From assembly GCA_035503715.1 (NCBI GenBank), contig DATJTE010000117.1:1-64000 (forward strand): a stretch of 64,000 bases of DNA. Reading direction: 5' to 3'. Positions within the stretch are counted from its first letter, which is position 1; each line of letters starts with the position of its first letter. This stretch comes from OAS926 sp035503715. GTDB lineage: Bacteria; Pseudomonadota; Alphaproteobacteria; Rhizobiales; Rhizobiaceae. This document shows positions 33,447-42,589 of this stretch, piece after piece. A program made the position numbers and the translations under genes. The notes beneath the pieces were generated by a model. That model had not been told where the DNA came from, made no database searches, and saw only the letters and a program-made list of their open reading frames with translations.

Positions 33447-34262
33447 GTGCCGGATACGCTGCGCTTCACCATCCTCGGCTGCGGTTCATCGCCGGGCACG
33501 CCGCGCATCACCGGCGACTGGGGCGACTGCGATCCATCAAACCCGAAAAACCGGCGCACCCGTGCAGCCGCTATGGCAGAGCGCATCGGTCCAAACGGCG
33601 TCACGCGCGTCGTCATCGATACAGGCCCGGACTTTCGCGAGCAGATGCTGGCCGCCAAGGTGAAGCGCATCGACGCGGCGATCTACACGCATGCGCACGC
33701 CGATCATATCCACGGCATCGACGATTTACGCGGCTACGTGCTCGAACAGCGTCGCCTCATGGACGTCTATTGCGACCAGCCGACACTGACGCGGCTGATG
33801 GATTCGTTCGGCTACTGTTTTACGACGCCGATCGGCAGCTCCTACCCGCCGATCCTCAAGGCGCGTCTTTTCGAGCACGAAAAACCGGTCGTCATTGAAG
33901 GGAAGGGGGGTCCCCTCTCCTTCGAGCCGCTGCCGCAGATCCATGGCGACATCATCTCGCTCGGCTTTCGCATCGGAGGCCTCGCCTATTGCCCTGACGT
34001 AAGCGATTTTCCGCCGCCAACGGCCCACCGGCTCCGTGGCCTCGATATGCTGATCATCGACGCGCTGCAGCACCGCGCACACCCCAGCCATTTGTCGCTT
34101 GGCCAGGCGCTGGCCTGGATCGAGCGGCTGAAGCCGAAGCGCGGCGTGCTGACCCATATGCACATACCGCTGGATTACGACGCCGTGCGCAAAGCCACGC
34201 CGGATCACGTCGAGCCGGCCTATGACGGCATGGTCATCGAGCTTCCATACGAGGGGGGGTGA
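33447..34262 (+). CDS. MBL-fold metallohydrolase (PhnP-like)
   Basis: A 271-residue metallo-beta-lactamase fold protein starting with GTG. The metal motif is IYTHAHADHIHGIDDLRGY (H-x-H-x-D-H), with later ligands in GLAYCPDVSDFP and GVLTHMHIPLDYD. The N-terminal LGCGSSPGTPRITGDWGDCD is typical of PhnP-related phosphodiesterases. It follows tatD by 3 bp, as usual in this order. The true substrate is unknown; phosphonate degradation is unlikely without phn genes nearby. Confidence 0.9.
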   Translation: MPDTLRFTILGCGSSPGTPRITGDWGDCDPSNPKNRRTRAAAMAERIGPNGVTRVVIDTGPDFREQMLAAKVKRIDAAIYTHAHADHIHGIDDLRGYVLEQRRLMDVYCDQPTLTRLMDSFGYCFTTPIGSSYPPILKARLFEHEKPVVIEGKGGPLSFEPLPQIHGDIISLGFRIGGLAYCPDVSDFPPPTAHRLRGLDMLIIDALQHRAHPSHLSLGQALAWIERLKPKRGVLTHMHIPLDYDAVRKATPDHVEPAYDGMVIELPYEGG

Positions 34263-34263
34263 A

Positions 34264-34734
34264 ATGGCTGGCAGCATCGAGCGCGTGACGCTTGCCGCGG
34301 CGGCTGCCGGGCTGCCGATCGAGATTCGCCGCATGGGTGCCTCGACGCGTACGGCCGAAGAAGCGGCCCAGCAATGCGGCTGTGGCGTGGCCCAGATCGT
34401 CAAGTCGCTGATTTTTGAGGGCGAGCAATCGAAGCGGCTTTATCTGTTCCTGGTGTCCGGCGTTAACCAGCTCGATCTCGCCAAGGCGGCGGCGCTGACC
34501 GACGAAACTTTGAAGCGCGCTGATCCAAGACGCATCCGCGACGAGACCGGTTTTGCCATTGGCGGCGTGTCACCGCTGGGACATCAGATTCCGATCGCGG
34601 CCTATGCCGACGAGACGCTGCTCGACCACACGATCGTCTGGGCGGCTGCCGGAGCGCACGACGCGGTTTTTGGCGCTGAGCCGAGAGCGTTGATGCGGGC
34701 CGCCAGCGCCAAGATCGCAGACCTCAAAGCATGA
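34264..34734 (+). CDS. YbaK/EbsC-type aminoacyl-tRNA deacylase
   Basis: A 156-residue YbaK-fold protein. EEAAQQCGCGVAQIVKSLIF is the conserved first part with the catalytic-type Lys, followed by YLFLVSGVNQLDLAKAA, then FAIGGVSPLGHQIPIAAYAD. YbaK-like proteins hydrolyse mischarged tRNA such as Cys-tRNA-Pro. The ATG at 34264 begins one base after the MBL stop codon ends, indicating cotranscription. It is free-standing (not fused to ProRS). Exact substrate unknown. Confidence 0.88.
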   Translation: MAGSIERVTLAAAAAGLPIEIRRMGASTRTAEEAAQQCGCGVAQIVKSLIFEGEQSKRLYLFLVSGVNQLDLAKAAALTDETLKRADPRRIRDETGFAIGGVSPLGHQIPIAAYADETLLDHTIVWAAAGAHDAVFGAEPRALMRAASAKIADLKA

Positions 34735-34852
34735 CAAACCGCACAAATCCGGGCTTTCGTATACCGGCGTAAGTTCCATAATATATCTTATGCGACTGGA
34801 GAATGGCACCGCCGGAGACACCCCTCGGCTCCGAAATCCTCGCGCTTCTCGA

Positions 34853-36022
34853 TCACGCTCGGCGTCTCTGCACCATGAGAAAGACGGCCAGCACGCAGCA
34901 CATCAACCCAAGCGACAATGGCAATCCTTGAGGTCCGATCAGCTGCATGGTGAGGCCAGTCGCTGGCGAACCGACAATGCCGCCAGCGCCCCAGACAAGC
35001 GAGAACACCGCGGTGCCGGCGATCAGCGCCTGACCGTCAAAGCGCTCGCCGAGTTGGATCAGCGCCATCGTGTAGATGCCGAACGACACGCCGCCCCAGA
35101 CGAACAGCAGCGGCCAGACAAGCCACGAACCGAACAGCAGCGGCAAAGCCAGGCACCCGGCCAGCGACGCGAGCACGCAAAACAGCATGGTGCGCGTCGA
35201 GCCAAACCGTTCGGCCATGTGCCCGAGCACGATCTGAAGCGCGGCGTCGCCGGCAATGAAACAGGCAATCAGCGAGGCAATGCGCGCTTCGCCGCTGCCG
35301 AAGGCGGCGCCATAGACGGCGAACATGGAAATCAGCGTCTGCTCGAAGGCGGCCGCGGCGAAGACAGCAAACAGCAGCAGCGGCGCGAGCCCGAAGAAGC
35401 CTCGTACCGACGTCGCCTCGCCTTCGTGCGCCATCTTCGGCAACTGCGACGCGACGGCAAACAGGGTCAGGCCGACAAGCAGGAAGGCTGCAATGCCGAT
35501 CATGAAAGGCGGCCAGCCATGCGTGCCGACCAGCCGGAGCAACAAGGGCCCGATGGCGAAGCCGCCCGAAACGATCGACGAATAGAGGCCCATGATGCGG
35601 CCCCGGCGCAATGGCGGCGCGATCGAGATCAGCCAGGTTTCCGCCAGCACATAGGGCGGCTTGGAGAAGAAGCCGAGCAGGAAGCGCAGTGGCATCCACG
35701 CCCAGACGTCCTGTGTCCAGGCGATCGCGGCGAGCGTCAGTGCGGTCAGGACCGAGCACAAGATCGCAAGCCCTGCCCCGCCCATGCGCCGCGTGAGCGC
35801 CGGCGTGAAGGCCGAAGCCACGATGAAACCCAGCGGCGTCATTGCCGCCGACAGGCCGATCAGCCCGGGTGTTGTGCCTTGCCGCTCCAGGATGAAGCTG
35901 AGCAGCGGATAGAGCACGCCTTGCGCCAGAGCACCTAGCGTGACCGCCGCGATAAGGCCTCCGATCGCGACCCACGGGGTCCGATCGTCACGCGCTGACA
36001 TCATGCTGCCGTTGGCGGTCAT
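34853..36022 (-). CDS. MFS transporter (YcaD-like)
   Basis: A ~389-residue transporter with about 12 membrane segments, e.g. VAIGGLIAAVTLGALAQGVL first and LGLMCCVLAVFLMVQ last. The TM4-5 segment LAETWLISIAPPLRRGRIMG is highly characteristic of the YcaD/sugar-efflux-like MFS subgroup. Start is unsettled: ATGs at 36022, 36004 and 36001 all lack a strong ribosome binding site. At 36022 the start overlaps the DUF1127 stop by 4 bp. Substrate unknown. Confidence 0.85.
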   Translation of the reverse strand: MTANGSMMSARDDRTPWVAIGGLIAAVTLGALAQGVLYPLLSFILERQGTTPGLIGLSAAMTPLGFIVASAFTPALTRRMGGAGLAILCSVLTALTLAAIAWTQDVWAWMPLRFLLGFFSKPPYVLAETWLISIAPPLRRGRIMGLYSSIVSGGFAIGPLLLRLVGTHGWPPFMIGIAAFLLVGLTLFAVASQLPKMAHEGEATSVRGFFGLAPLLLFAVFAAAAFEQTLISMFAVYGAAFGSGEARIASLIACFIAGDAALQIVLGHMAERFGSTRTMLFCVLASLAGCLALPLLFGSWLVWPLLFVWGGVSFGIYTMALIQLGERFDGQALIAGTAVFSLVWGAGGIVGSPATGLTMQLIGPQGLPLSLGLMCCVLAVFLMVQRRRA

Positions 36023-36243
36023 GCTTGCCAGAACGGCTTGGAGATTTCGGCCTCGACCTGCCGTGTCGTCAGACCGATATCGTCGATCAAATGAGAATTG
36101 GCGCTCGCCATCTGCTGCAAGTCCCAACGGAAACGCATGCGTTCGCTCCAGGTCGCGATGATGCTGCGCCGTGTCGCCAGGGCCGCCAAACCCTCATACC
36201 GATACGATGCCTTCGCCGGCCCGATGAGAGAAATAACGTTCAT
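36019..36243 (-). CDS. DUF1127 (YjiS-like) small protein
   Basis: A 74-residue protein ending in the DUF1127 domain: RMRFRWDLQQMASANSHLID, then DIGLTTRQVEAEISKPFW. The N-terminus (MNVISLIGPAKASYRYEG) is variable. DUF1127 proteins are small Arg-rich proteins; in Agrobacterium and Rhodobacter they bind RNA and affect phosphate, carbon and small-RNA turnover. GGAGG 6 bases before ATG 36243 fixes the start. Its stop overlaps the MFS start by 4 bp if 36022 is used there. Confidence 0.88.
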   Translation of the reverse strand: MNVISLIGPAKASYRYEGLAALATRRSIIATWSERMRFRWDLQQMASANSHLIDDIGLTTRQVEAEISKPFWQA

Positions 36244-36474
36244 GACAGCCTCCATGGCTTGAGGTCCGGACCTCTACCTGCACGAGGCTGACTTCTGGAA
36301 GAAACGAACGGCGCTGTCCTTAAGCACGCCCAAATAGTTCCGAAAACTTCCGAACGGCGCAGGGCGAAAATGCGATCCGGCGCCGATCGCGCTCCGCCCT
36401 ATCTGTTTGTTTTTGCCGCACGATCCCGTTTCGAAACGTCTGCAACTGTTTGCGATTATGCTATAGAGCGGCAC

Positions 36475-37989
36475 ATGGAAGGGTCGCGCTTTACCTTTGG
36501 TCCGTTCGTGTTCGATTCCGCGGCGGGAACGCTACTTCGGGACGAAGCACCCGTTGCCGCGAGCTATCGCGCACTGAAACTGCTTGGCGCATTCGTCGCT
36601 CGACCCGGCGAAATCCTGAGCAAGGCCGAACTGATGGACGCGGCATGGTCGGGCGCAGCCGTCGAGGAAAGCAACCTCACCGTCCAGATCGCGCGGCTTA
36701 GGAAGCTGCTCGGTCCGGCCGCCGGCGATGCGGGCAGCGAATGGATCGCCACGGTGCCACGCGTCGGCTACCGTTTTGTAGGACCGGTCGTACAGCTCGA
36801 CGGCGCGAAACGAAAACCGCTGCCCCTTCCTGACAAGCCATCGATCGCCGTGCTGCCTTTCGTCAATCTCGGCAACGATCCGGAGCACGAATCCTTCGCG
36901 GACGGATTGACTGAAGACCTGATCACGGACCTGTCCAGGAACTCCGGCCTCTTCGTCATCGCCCGCAATTCGGCCTTTGCCTATAAGGGGCAGGTTTTTG
37001 ATATGCGCGCAATCGCCGAGGACCTTGGCGTACGCTACCTGCTGACGGGCAGCGCACGGCGCGCCGCAGGACGCGTGCGCATCAATGCGCAACTGCTCGA
37101 CGCTTTGAGCGGCGAGCATCTGTGGGCCGAACGCTTCGATCGTAACCTGGAGGATATCTTCGCGGTTCAGGACGAGGTCACGGCCAGGATCGTGGAGGCG
37201 CTCACCGGCCGGCTCGGCGCGCCGCCGCCGCGCAACCGGCCGAAGAATATGGAGGCCTACGATCTGTGCGTGCGGGCGCGCAAGCTGATGGACGATTCCC
37301 CGCAGACCGCACGCGAGGCGCATCTGCTGCTTACCCGCGCGGCCGCGCTCGACCCGGACTATGCCGAGCCGTATCGCTGGCTCGCGCTCAACCATTGGAT
37401 GGGATGGGTGCATTCCGGCGGACCGACCGAGGCCGACCGTGCCACCGCCCTCGAGCTTGCCCGCAAGGCGGTGGCGATCGACCCCAACGATGCCGGCTGC
37501 CGCTGGATCCTGGCTTACCTGCTGACCTATGCGCGCAGCTTCGCCGAGGCGGACCAGGAGTTCGCGCGCGCGATCGCGCTCGACCCGAATGAGGCCGACG
37601 CCTGGGCGGTGCTGTCAGACGTCACGGTGCTGGCAGGTCGCGTCGAGGAAGGCCTTAAACACATCCGCAAGGCATTCCGGCTGAACCCGTTTCCGCCCGG
37701 CTGGTATCACATGACGCTCGGCCAGGCCTTGTACGCGGCGCGTGAGTATGAGGCGGCGATCGAGACGCTGCTCAGGGACGAAACCTATCACACGTCCTCG
37801 CGCCGCTTCCTGGCGGCCAGCCTTGCGCAGCTTGGCCGTCTCGACGAAGCGCGCGCCGAGGTGGAGCTGTTCCTGGTCGGCAACCCGCGTTTTACGACCA
37901 GCCACTGGGCCAGGGTCGAGCCGTTCCGCGACGCCGCGACGCTCGCGCATTTCGTCGATGGCTTTCGCAAGGCCGGACTGCCGGAATAG
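36475..37989 (+). CDS. Winged-helix DNA-binding protein with TolB-like and TPR domains
   Basis: A 504-residue regulator-like protein. Residues ~5-105 are an OmpR-type winged helix (GEILSKAELMDAAWSGAAVE, ESNLTVQIARLRKLLG, TVPRVGYRFVGP). Residues ~125-245 resemble the TolB-N/FlgO region (SIAVLPFVNLGNDPEHESFA, DGLTEDLITDLSRNSGLFVI). The C-terminal ~230 residues are TPR repeats (AVAIDPNDAGCRWILAYLL; FARAIALDPNEADAWAVLS). Related proteins are labelled adenylate-cyclase-like or CadC-like, but no cyclase domain or membrane helix is present. Monocistronic. Target genes unknown. Confidence 0.87.
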   Translation: MEGSRFTFGPFVFDSAAGTLLRDEAPVAASYRALKLLGAFVARPGEILSKAELMDAAWSGAAVEESNLTVQIARLRKLLGPAAGDAGSEWIATVPRVGYRFVGPVVQLDGAKRKPLPLPDKPSIAVLPFVNLGNDPEHESFADGLTEDLITDLSRNSGLFVIARNSAFAYKGQVFDMRAIAEDLGVRYLLTGSARRAAGRVRINAQLLDALSGEHLWAERFDRNLEDIFAVQDEVTARIVEALTGRLGAPPPRNRPKNMEAYDLCVRARKLMDDSPQTAREAHLLLTRAAALDPDYAEPYRWLALNHWMGWVHSGGPTEADRATALELARKAVAIDPNDAGCRWILAYLLTYARSFAEADQEFARAIALDPNEADAWAVLSDVTVLAGRVEEGLKHIRKAFRLNPFPPGWYHMTLGQALYAAREYEAAIETLLRDETYHTSSRRFLAASLAQLGRLDEARAEVELFLVGNPRFTTSHWARVEPFRDAATLAHFVDGFRKAGLPE

Positions 37990-38011
37990 AAAACCGGCGT
38001 CCCGCAAATCG

Positions 38012-38518
38012 TCACCGCATGTCGAGCCTGAACGGAATGCCTTCATAGGCATCCGCCCCGCGCCCAATCCCGTCGATCGCGTCAACCATCCGCCCTCTCC
38101 GGCCGAGAATGGCGTCGGCGATGCTGACTAGCCGGATGTTCGGCGTTGCGGACGGCGACGCGGAACGCAATGCCTCAGCGAGCTCTTTCTCGTCGCGCTT
38201 TGGATCAAGCGCGGCGGCAATGATGTAGGCGGCGGCGGTCGACCGGCTGATACCGGCAAAACAGTTCACGACGAGCGGCTTCTTGCGATCCCAGTTGGCG
38301 GCAAAACCGAGCAACGACTGGACGTGATCGAGGCCGGGCGGCGTCATATCCGGCATCTCGGTGATAATGTCATGCATCGACAGCAACAGATGGTCGGTTG
38401 CCAGGAGGCTCGCAGGCCGCTCCATCGCGGTGCCGACGCTCAGCAACGATATCAGGCGGCCGGCGCCGACCGACTGGACGGTTTCGCCGACACGCGAGAG
38501 CGGGCACACATAGATCAT
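38012..38518 (-). CDS. Tyrosine-phosphatase-superfamily protein coupled to cobC
   Basis: A 168-residue protein with the C-x5-R phosphatase signature in LVVNCFAGISRSTAAAYIIA (Cys as nucleophile, Arg as phosphate binder), the hallmark of dual-specificity/tyrosine phosphatases. Its ATG overlaps the cobC stop by 4 bases (ATGA), so it is translated with a cobalamin gene. No alpha-ribazole-phosphate phosphatase (Salmonella CobC type) is visible in the window, so this protein could fill that step; this is only inference. Cytosolic. Confidence 0.85.
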   Translation of the reverse strand: MIYVCPLSRVGETVQSVGAGRLISLLSVGTAMERPASLLATDHLLLSMHDIITEMPDMTPPGLDHVQSLLGFAANWDRKKPLVVNCFAGISRSTAAAYIIAAALDPKRDEKELAEALRSASPSATPNIRLVSIADAILGRRGRMVDAIDGIGRGADAYEGIPFRLDMR

Positions 38519-39555
38519 TCCGCGGCCATGCGCCTTTCTCCCCTTGCCCAGGCTTCAAGTGCCACCCGCAGCCGGGTTGTAGCCCCTTCATCCGCAGGCA
38601 GGCCGAGCCGCAGCCTATCAGGCATTTCGGCAAAACGGCGCACCAGAATGCCGCGCTCGCCAAGCATCCTGACAAGGTGATGTGCGTCTGGATGCCGGAC
38701 GAAACGATAAAGATGCGTGCCGCCGACAATTTCCAGCCCAAAGCCAGCCAGCAGATTGTCGAGCGCCGTGGCCTCACCAGCGAGCCGCTGTCCCATCGTT
38801 TCTTGCCATACCAGGTCGCTTAAAGCGCGGATTCCGTATTCGAGCGCGGAACCAGAAACTGCCCACGGGCCGAGTTGTGTTTCCAGGCGTGCTGCGATGT
38901 CTTTTCGCGCAACCGCGAAACCAAGTCTCATACCGGCAAGACCGAAGAACTTTCCGAAGGATCGAAGCGCAACCAAACCACCCTGCTCGACATCGCCGTC
39001 GACGCTTTCGGCGCGCGGGCCGACATCCATGAACGCCTCGTCAACGACGAGAAGCCCGCCTTTCGCGGCAAGCGTTGTTGCAAGATTCAGGAGATCGTGA
39101 CGCGAAACGATACGGCCATCCGGATTGTTCGGATTGACGACGACAGCGACATCGGCGTCGAAAAGAGCATTGAAATCAGAGGTTTCTGTAATCTGATGCC
39201 CGGTCAGCGCAGCCGCTTTGGCATGCTCCGCATAAGTCGGGCCGAGTACAACCGCCCTGCCCGCCGCAACCAGCGACATCACCAGTGGCAGCAGGATTTG
39301 TGTGCCGGGCGCAGCCACCACATTTGCAGCCGACGGTGCGCCATAAGCCTTGGCCGCCACGGCTTTCAGTTGCTCCAGCCGCGCCGGTTCAGGGAGCCGC
39401 GTCAGCGCCGTGGCGGGGAGATCGAAAAGCGGATAGGAGTGTGGATTGATCCCGGTCGACAGGTCGATCCACGGCCGGGGCGCATGCGGAAACTCAACGC
39501 TCGCGCGGGCGAGGTTGCCGCCATGTTCGATCGTCTCATTCGCCTGAAGCGCCAT
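38515..39555 (-). CDS. cobC: Threonine-phosphate decarboxylase-like (cobalamin side chain)
   Basis: A 346-residue class I/II PLP-dependent aminotransferase-fold enzyme. MALQANETIEHGGNLARASV starts it, WIDLSTGINPHSYPL is the CobC/HisC-type signature, VVVNPNNPDGRIV contacts PLP, and the Schiff-base Lys is in LRSFGKFFGLAGMRLGF. It makes (R)-1-amino-2-propanol phosphate or equivalent for the nucleotide loop (CobC in Pseudomonas, CobD in Salmonella). Its start codon shares CATG 39553-39556 with divergent cbiB. Confidence 0.92.
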   Translation of the reverse strand: MALQANETIEHGGNLARASVEFPHAPRPWIDLSTGINPHSYPLFDLPATALTRLPEPARLEQLKAVAAKAYGAPSAANVVAAPGTQILLPLVMSLVAAGRAVVLGPTYAEHAKAAALTGHQITETSDFNALFDADVAVVVNPNNPDGRIVSRHDLLNLATTLAAKGGLLVVDEAFMDVGPRAESVDGDVEQGGLVALRSFGKFFGLAGMRLGFAVARKDIAARLETQLGPWAVSGSALEYGIRALSDLVWQETMGQRLAGEATALDNLLAGFGLEIVGGTHLYRFVRHPDAHHLVRMLGERGILVRRFAEMPDRLRLGLPADEGATTRLRVALEAWARGERRMAAE

Positions 39556-40525
39556 GTACCTACTTCTCGCCCTTCTCACGCTTCTGGCCGAACTGCTTGT
39601 CGGTTATCCGCAGCGTCTGGTCGGCACGATCGGCCATCCGGTGATCTGGATCGGCAGCCTCATAGGCTACCTCGACCGCACGCTCAACCGCGCAACATGG
39701 AGCGACAAGCGAAGACGCATCATGGGCGTCGTCGCGCTCGTCATTATAGTCGTCGCGCCGGTGGCCGTAGCATCCGCGCTGGTCTGGGCTTTTGGTATGT
39801 TGCCGCTGGGCGTCGTGCTCATCGCATTGGTCGGCAGCAGCATTATTGCCCAGCGGAGCCTCGCAACCCATGTAATCGCCGTAGCGGAAGCGCTGGAAAA
39901 ACAAGGGCTTGAGGGCGGGCGAAAGGCTGTGTCGATGATCGTCGGCCGCGACCCTAAACGGCTCGACGAAGCCGGTGTCTCGCGGGCGGCGATCGAAAGC
40001 CTCGCAGAAAACTTCTCCGATGGCGTTGTTGCCCCTGCGTTCTGGCTGACCGTGGGCGGCTTGCCGGCCGCGGCCGCGTACAAGGCCGTGAACACCGCTG
40101 ACAGCATGATCGGGCACAAGAACGAACATCACCGCGCCTTCGGCTGGGCCTCGGCGCGTTTTGACGATCTGATCAATCTCCCGGCTTCCCGCCTTTCCGC
40201 GCTGCTGATCATAATTGCCGCGCTGATCGTACCGGGCGCAAGCGCCGGCAACGCCTGGCGCGCGGTATGGCGCGATGCGCGTCACCACCGCTCGCCCAAT
40301 GCCGGCTGGCCGGAGGCGGCAATGGCCGGTGCGCTCGGCATTTCGATCGCCGGCGCGCGTTATTATGGCGGCGTGCTCGCGGAAGATTCGGAAATGGGCA
40401 AAGGCGGCCGGCGGGATCTGACGGCGGGCGATATCCGCGCCGCGCTGAAGCTCTACTGGGCAGCCGACATTCTGATGATCACGTTCATCGGCGCCTTGGC
40501 TGCGCTTGTTATTGTGCTTGGCTGA
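39554..40525 (+). CDS. cbiB: Adenosylcobinamide-phosphate synthase
   Basis: A 323-residue membrane protein (CbiB; CobD in Pseudomonas naming) that attaches aminopropanol (phosphate) to adenosylcobyric acid. MYLLLALLTLLAELLVGYPQ begins it, and the family signature includes SLAENFSDGVVAPAFWL and NTADSMIGHKNEHHRAFGW. About five membrane segments are visible. ATG 39554 shares the CATG with the cobC start, so the two transcripts must begin inside each other's coding sequence. Its 3' end overlaps cobQ by 17 bp in convergent orientation. Confidence 0.93.
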   Translation: MYLLLALLTLLAELLVGYPQRLVGTIGHPVIWIGSLIGYLDRTLNRATWSDKRRRIMGVVALVIIVVAPVAVASALVWAFGMLPLGVVLIALVGSSIIAQRSLATHVIAVAEALEKQGLEGGRKAVSMIVGRDPKRLDEAGVSRAAIESLAENFSDGVVAPAFWLTVGGLPAAAAYKAVNTADSMIGHKNEHHRAFGWASARFDDLINLPASRLSALLIIIAALIVPGASAGNAWRAVWRDARHHRSPNAGWPEAAMAGALGISIAGARYYGGVLAEDSEMGKGGRRDLTAGDIRAALKLYWAADILMITFIGALAALVIVLG

Positions 40526-41984
40526 GCAGCAGATCAAGATCGAGATGCTTTTCGCAATGCGCGGCGAGCGCGTCGAGCGTTTCGTCGACTGAGGATTCGT
40601 AGTTCAGCGCCGAAGCCTGCCCGCCCAGTTTTGTTAGCCAGGCAGAGCGTTGCCGGTCGTCGGCAAACAGGCCGTGGATGTATGTCCCGGCGACGAGCCC
40701 ATCGGCGGAGGCCGCGCCATCTTTTGCGCCACCGGCGAAGGTCGCGAATGGTCGTTCGCAATCGCCGCCAATTGTCTCGCCAAGATGAATCTCATAGCCG
40801 ACGAAAGGCTGATCGTCAGCCGTCTTACCGGTCACCGAAACAAGCCGCTTGTCATTGGTGAGCCGTGTCTCGACATCGAGCAAACCGAGCCCCGTCACGG
40901 TCGCTGGTGGGCCTTCGATGCCCTCTGGATCGCTCAGCGTTTTGCCGAGCATCTGATAGCCGCCGCAGAGGCCAAGCACGCGCCCTCCCCGCCTGACATG
41001 CGCGGCAATGTCGATACCAAAGCCGGCTGACTTCAGTACGTTCAGATCGGCGATCGTGGATTTCGAGCCGAGCAGCAGGACAAGGTCCGCGTCACCAGGC
41101 AGCGCCTTGCCGGGCCACACGCGAACGATCTCGACATCCGGCTCAGCATCGAGCGGGTCCAGGTCGTCGAAATTCGAAACGTGCGGCAGGATCGGCACGG
41201 CGATCTTGATCTTGACCCCAATCTTCCGTGATGCCGATTTTCCGTCGCTCAACCCCAGCGCATCTTCCGCCGGCAGCTTTCGTGCGTCGGCGAAGAACGG
41301 CAACAGGCCGACTGCGGACCAACCAGTCAGTGCGGCAAGCTTCTCCATACCGCTTGCAAACAATGCAGGGTCACCACGAAACTTGTTGACGATGAACCCG
41401 CGGATCATCGCGGCGTCCTCCGTATCCAGCACTGCCTTCGTGCCTGCGATCGAGGCAATGACGCCGCCACGGTCGATATCGCCAACGAGGATAACAGGCA
41501 CGCTCGCCGCGCGGGCAAAGCCCATATTGGCAATATCGTTCTGCCGAAGGTTGATCTCCGATGCGCTGCCGGCACCCTCGACAAGCACAAGGTCCGCTTC
41601 CGCCTGAAGCCGCCCAAAACTGTCAACCACGGCAGGCATCAGGGTCGGTTTGATCGACTGGTACTCTGCGGCTTTGGCCGCCCCCCTCACCTTCCCCTGC
41701 ACGACAATCTGCGCGCCGGTTTCGGACTGCGGCTTCAACAGCACCGGGTTCATATGCACGGTCGGCTCGACGCGCGCGGCACGCGCCTGGAGCGCCTGGG
41801 CGCGTCCGATCTCGCCGCCATCGACGGTGACGGCCGCATTGTTCGACATGTTCTGCGGCTTGAAGGGCCGCACCGTCAGGCCGCGATTGGCAAAAGCACG
41901 GCAGAGCCCGGCGACGACCAGCGATTTGCCGACGTCCGAGCCGGTGCCTTGAAACATCAGCGCTTTGGCCGGCCCTTTGGCCAT
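40509..41984 (-). CDS. cobQ: Cobyric acid synthase
   Basis: A 491-residue amidotransferase that amidates four side chains of adenosylcobyrinic acid diamide. The N-terminal ATP-binding domain has FQGTGSDVGKSLVVAGLCRA, and the class I glutaminase-like domain carries the Cys in VLGLCGGYQMLGKTL and His in TYIHGLFADDRQRSAW. Length matches the family. The start lies 2 bases after the cobO stop, so cobO-cobQ is one transcript under the leftward riboswitch. Convergent 17-bp overlap with cbiB. Confidence 0.95.
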   Translation of the reverse strand: MAKGPAKALMFQGTGSDVGKSLVVAGLCRAFANRGLTVRPFKPQNMSNNAAVTVDGGEIGRAQALQARAARVEPTVHMNPVLLKPQSETGAQIVVQGKVRGAAKAAEYQSIKPTLMPAVVDSFGRLQAEADLVLVEGAGSASEINLRQNDIANMGFARAASVPVILVGDIDRGGVIASIAGTKAVLDTEDAAMIRGFIVNKFRGDPALFASGMEKLAALTGWSAVGLLPFFADARKLPAEDALGLSDGKSASRKIGVKIKIAVPILPHVSNFDDLDPLDAEPDVEIVRVWPGKALPGDADLVLLLGSKSTIADLNVLKSAGFGIDIAAHVRRGGRVLGLCGGYQMLGKTLSDPEGIEGPPATVTGLGLLDVETRLTNDKRLVSVTGKTADDQPFVGYEIHLGETIGGDCERPFATFAGGAKDGAASADGLVAGTYIHGLFADDRQRSAWLTKLGGQASALNYESSVDETLDALAAHCEKHLDLDLLLSQAQ

Positions 41985-41986
41985 CG

Positions 41987-42589
41987 CTAGAACTCGATGC
42001 CCTTCTGTGCCTTCACGCCGGCGGCAAAATGGTGCTTCACAAGCGTCATCTCGGTAACGAGGTCGGCTGCATCGAGCAGCGGTTGCTTGGCGTTGCGCCC
42101 GGTGACGATGACATGCAGATCATCGCGCCGCGCCTTGAGCGCCGACACCACCACATCGAGGTCCAGATAGTCGTAGCGCAGCGCGATGTTGAGCTCATCG
42201 AGCACGATCAGGCTGAGCGACGGGTCGGCGAGCAATTCCTCCGCCTTCGCCCAGGCGCGCTTCGCGGCCGCCACGTCGCGATCGCGGTCCTGCGTCTCCC
42301 AGGTGAAGCCCTCGCCCATCGTGTGCCAGACGACTTGATCGCCGAACTTTGCGAGCGCGTCCTTCTCGCCGGTGTGCCAAGCACCTTTGATGAACTGCAC
42401 GACACCGATCCGCTTGCCATAACCAAGCATGCGCAACGCGAGGCCGAAAGCGGCGGTTGATTTGCCCTTCCCCGGTCCCGTGTTGACGATCAGCAGGCCT
42501 TTTTCCTCGATTGTCTTCGAGGCGACCTCGGCATCCTGCACCGCCTTGCGCTTTGCCATCTTGGCCTTGTGGCGGTCGGCGTCGCTCAT
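41987..42589 (-). CDS. cobO: Cob(I)yrinic acid a,c-diamide adenosyltransferase
   Basis: A 200-residue CobO/CobA-type adenosyltransferase. The P-loop is LIVNTGPGKGKSTAAFGLAL; further conserved segments are VVQFIKGAWHTGEKDAL, SLIVLDELNIALRYDYLDL and VIVTGRNAKQPLLDAADLVT. It attaches the adenosyl group to the reduced cobalt of the corrin ring. It overlaps cobP by 4 bases (ATGA, 42586-42589) and precedes cobQ. Length normal. Confidence 0.95.
   Translation of the reverse strand: MSDADRHKAKMAKRKAVQDAEVASKTIEEKGLLIVNTGPGKGKSTAAFGLALRMLGYGKRIGVVQFIKGAWHTGEKDALAKFGDQVVWHTMGEGFTWETQDRDRDVAAAKRAWAKAEELLADPSLSLIVLDELNIALRYDYLDLDVVVSALKARRDDLHVIVTGRNAKQPLLDAADLVTEMTLVKHHFAAGVKAQKGIEF

Noticed and set aside
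34790..35938. 382-residue plus-strand frame
   Set aside because: It is antisense to a clear MFS transporter and rich in Arg/Gln/His; no family resemblance.
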